NCBI GenBank assembly: GCA_022747635.1
Contig: JAKTNV010000003.1
Coordinates: 8,906,548 to 8,970,547 of the forward strand
Reading direction: 5' to 3'
From: Hetaerina americana
Taxonomy: Eukaryota > Arthropoda > Insecta > Odonata > Calopterygidae
DNA: 64,000 nt
Made by a program: the position numbers and the translations under genes. Of this stretch, positions 61,572 through 64,000 are shown piece after piece (within the stretch, counting starts at the first letter, position 1; each line of letters opens with the position of its first letter). The notes beneath the pieces were generated by a model, which was given only the letters and a program-made list of their open reading frames with translations, was not told the origin of the DNA and searched no databases.

Positions 61572-61885
61572 TTAGATTTATGTTCTAACGGTTACTCTAT
61601 GTACTAACGGTAACTCACATTCGCTAATGAGCGAATTTATTTGTTTATAAAATCGGATTTATTGGTAAGTTAACGCTCAAGTATACGTACTAAAGAATGC
61701 TTTTGACGAGACAATAAAACCGAGCCCAAGGGGCACGAATTTTGTGTCATCTAATATTTGCATTTTCTCGCCTTTACCTTTACTGTATTATCGTAAGTTT
61801 CCCTGGAACTCTTGTTATATTGCCTTCGTACTTCTTTGTCACTGTTATATACACTTAACATATCCTGTATGAATGTCTTTTCAAC
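61572..61885. other. No gene recognised
   Basis: AT-rich spacer without recognisable features; the following family A fragment has no clear 5' junction signal. Confidence 0.55.
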
Positions 61886-62690
61886 GATTATGTAAAGTAA
61901 ATGGGAAAAGAGGCATGGAAAGAACTGGAGACAGTAATGAAAGTCGACGGAAAATTCATAAAATCAATTCGGTTTGCGAATAATGAAGTCATTCAAGTTT
62001 GTCAGATAGCCAAGGGATTGCAAGCACTGCTTAACGCTTTGGAAATTCAATGCGATAGGTATGGAATGGGAATAAACAAAACAAATCAAAGGTTCTGCGG
62101 TTCTCGAGGAAGAGGAAAGCTAAGTTAAATAATTAAAAAGGAATCCATGAACTTGAGCAGGTGGGACAGTTTACGTATCTTGGAAACATTTTTGACCAAA
62201 ATGGTCGAAGTGGTAGGGACATAGAAGAAGAAATTGTTATGTAAAGAAGCTTTCAAGAGGAGGGCGTTGATTAAGGTTGCCAAGAAAATGATCGTCAAAA
62301 CATTGATGTGGAGCGTGGTCTTGTGTGGCGCAGATACGTAGTCGTTGAAGCAAGACTATAGGCGTGACAATAGACAAACTATTATAACCTAGTGTGGCTG
62401 GGATGGAGAAGGGATTTGCAGGATAAATCCAAATCAGGCAGGAAAATTGTTGCCGCCCATTTTGATTGGCAATGAGATGTCGAAGACTGTGATAGAGTGA
62501 AGAAGTTAGGTAAACGAATGGGCGGATGGAAACAGAATGGATGAAATGGAGGGTAGACGAAATCGAAGAGTGCTTATTGTAGTGGCAGATTTCAGGTTGT
62601 GTTTTGTAATGCGAGGCATATAAAGGCATCATTGCACAGTTGTATGGGTTGCGTCCCACAAAAAATTACCTAAACCCATAGAATAATAAT
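61886..62690 (+). mobile_element. Family A LINE, 3' part with mutated RT active site
   Basis: Starts within the RT palm: GKEAWKELETVMKVDGKFIK, then SIRFANNEV with the catalytic FADD changed to FANN (61973-61984), QVCQIAKGLQALLNALEIQC, DRYGMGI. Then YLGNIFDQNGRSGRDIEEEI (about 62175-62235), FKRRALIKVAKKMIVKTLMW and SVVLCGADT-stop-SLKQ (about 62250-62350), and a C-terminal SKTVIE block (about 62475). The tail at about 62645-62690 has CCCACAAAAAATTACCTAAACC and ends AATAATAATAATT, the family's 3' motif. Several shifts and stops, plus the active-site change, mark it as dead. Confidence 0.85.
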
Positions 62691-64000
62691 AATTTTTTCG
62701 TAAATCAGATATAACTTTACAATAAATATTTTAGCTAAACTTTTGATAAAATTATTATTTTAGCAAAATCAACATAGGTTTACTATGTGGCCCAATAGGT
62801 GACTTATTAATTTTATTTTGACTAGTTCACATATTACCTTACTAGGCACTACTCAGTCACTATACTCCTAAGCCCCAGCTAACGCGACACAAGAAATCCT
62901 AAAACCCCATCCTACGTATTTAAATTAATTATTCTTTAGTTTAGCGTGCTTTTTATGGCTCATAATTTCAACCATAATTATTATTTTACGCAATCTTTAT
63001 CGCCTTACCAACCGTTCTCCCCACCATTGCCGCCTTCAGCATTTCACTGCCTCTCAATGTCTTCTGCAGCCACGTTTTCTGTCTTCTTTGAATGCCTTGC
63101 TTCTTTCACAACCGTGTCTAGAACTTATTCGTTTATAAGCATTTGTATCCATAGGTACTTTTGACAAAAGGTTTGAATCTTCATCTCTTGACATTTTCCC
63201 CGTATGTTAAGTGGGCATATAAAAAGATGTTTGTTAATTATTGGACCAATATCTATGTTGTGTTTTGCATATTTTTGTCATCTTACTCCATACCCATATC
63301 TTAAAAACCTGGCATGGCTTCGAAATCGTAAAATACTGATAAATACGTTTAAAAAGTATATATAAAAAACCTTCACTCCATTTCAATTAGTTTTGAGATT
63401 AATATTTGATGTGCCTTTTATTTCAGTGTCATGTCATTTAATTATTTTATATCGCTCCCATTCCTACGTTAATGATACATTTAGAAATGGAGATTTAGCT
63501 ATTCTCAGAGTGTGCCCAGTATGCTTTTTTTCTGTCGCCTGATTTGTATCGCAGCTAGTTCGTTTTTCCAATCTCATCCATGTCCTCTTGTCTCTCACAT
63601 CGCTGATTACTCAATATAGTGTGAGGGAATTTCTCTCCCTCTCTTCCACCACTGAAAAACCAGCGAGCCCTCTTGCTTGGTTTCCTCTTTATATCATTTT
63701 TCATTCTGATTGCTTCCCATTTCAAATTTTGCCTCGACCATAATCAAACACCAACCCCTTTTTCCCCTCAACTCATTCTCCCAGCTGGCCTTCGCTCTTT
63801 GTTAGACTCGATATCACTAGGGTAGCCAGCCTCCTCCTCCACCCACCCCTGCTCTCAGTATTTTCTTATTTTTTATTCCATTTTGCTGACCTCGCCTTGT
63901 CGAAACCCTCCGAGCCCCTCTCCCGGGGAATCAGCTTGCCTTTCGCGTCTTCGTTTCCATCCGCGTTCAGTCGATCGCCTCGGCACACCCACCCAACCAC
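62691..64000. other. No gene recognised; C-rich block at the right edge
   Basis: AT-rich to about 63590, then a pyrimidine-rich, increasingly CpG-containing stretch to the window end (about 63640-64000). It could be the start of another GC-rich regulatory block that continues beyond the window. No coding frame supported. Confidence 0.5.

Overview
This window looks like intergenic or intronic DNA from a large, repeat-rich animal genome, most likely an arthropod and probably an insect. That inference rests on the mix of degenerate non-LTR retrotransposons, a Helitron, a mariner-like element, a Penelope-like element (PLE), tRNA-derived SINEs and long (TA)n microsatellites. I see no bacterial gene organisation and no intact conventional gene. 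Almost all recognisable coding sequence is decayed transposon. The species cannot be fixed from the sequence alone; a large-genome insect such as an odonate is a guess.

Layout. 1-952: 3' part of a LINE family (called A here). 1437-1922: (TA)n tracts around a perfect 229-bp palindrome. 3565-6885: a 5'-UTR-to-3'-tail copy of family A on the minus strand, split by a nested plus-strand fragment of a second LINE family (B). 11667-14640: a 5'-truncated Helitron whose 3' end lies in a TA microsatellite, followed by a second perfect inverted repeat and more TA. 16690-18660: family B fragment, a SINE and a family A 5' UTR fragment. 23602-24160: the best preserved reverse transcriptase (RT) palm piece of family A, directly abutting a TA tract. 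29074-30445: microsatellite, then a family A 5' UTR and endonuclease. 31905-37940: a family A fragment, a third LINE family (C), and a near full-length but badly decayed family A copy. 40360-44771: a GC- and CpG-rich block ending in the only candidate host coding exon (43687-44771), which closes on a good splice donor. 48776-50061: a full-length dead mariner-like transposon. 50481-50711: a diverged inverted pair of PLE-like tails. 56222-57370: a PLE with GIY-YIG endonuclease remains. 61260-62690: a SINE and a family A 3' end.

Relationships. Eight family A remnants overlap enough to reconstruct the element order: 5' UTR, AP-type endonuclease, linker, RT, C-terminal domain, and a short conserved 3' tail. 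Copies that keep endonuclease and C-terminal parts have usually lost or mutated the RT catalytic palm. The two perfect inverted repeats share an outward-facing module and are flanked by (TA)n, and at least one carries a motif resembling PLE terminal repeats. Several transposon boundaries coincide exactly with microsatellite edges. These palindromes and boundaries are the most interesting features of the window.
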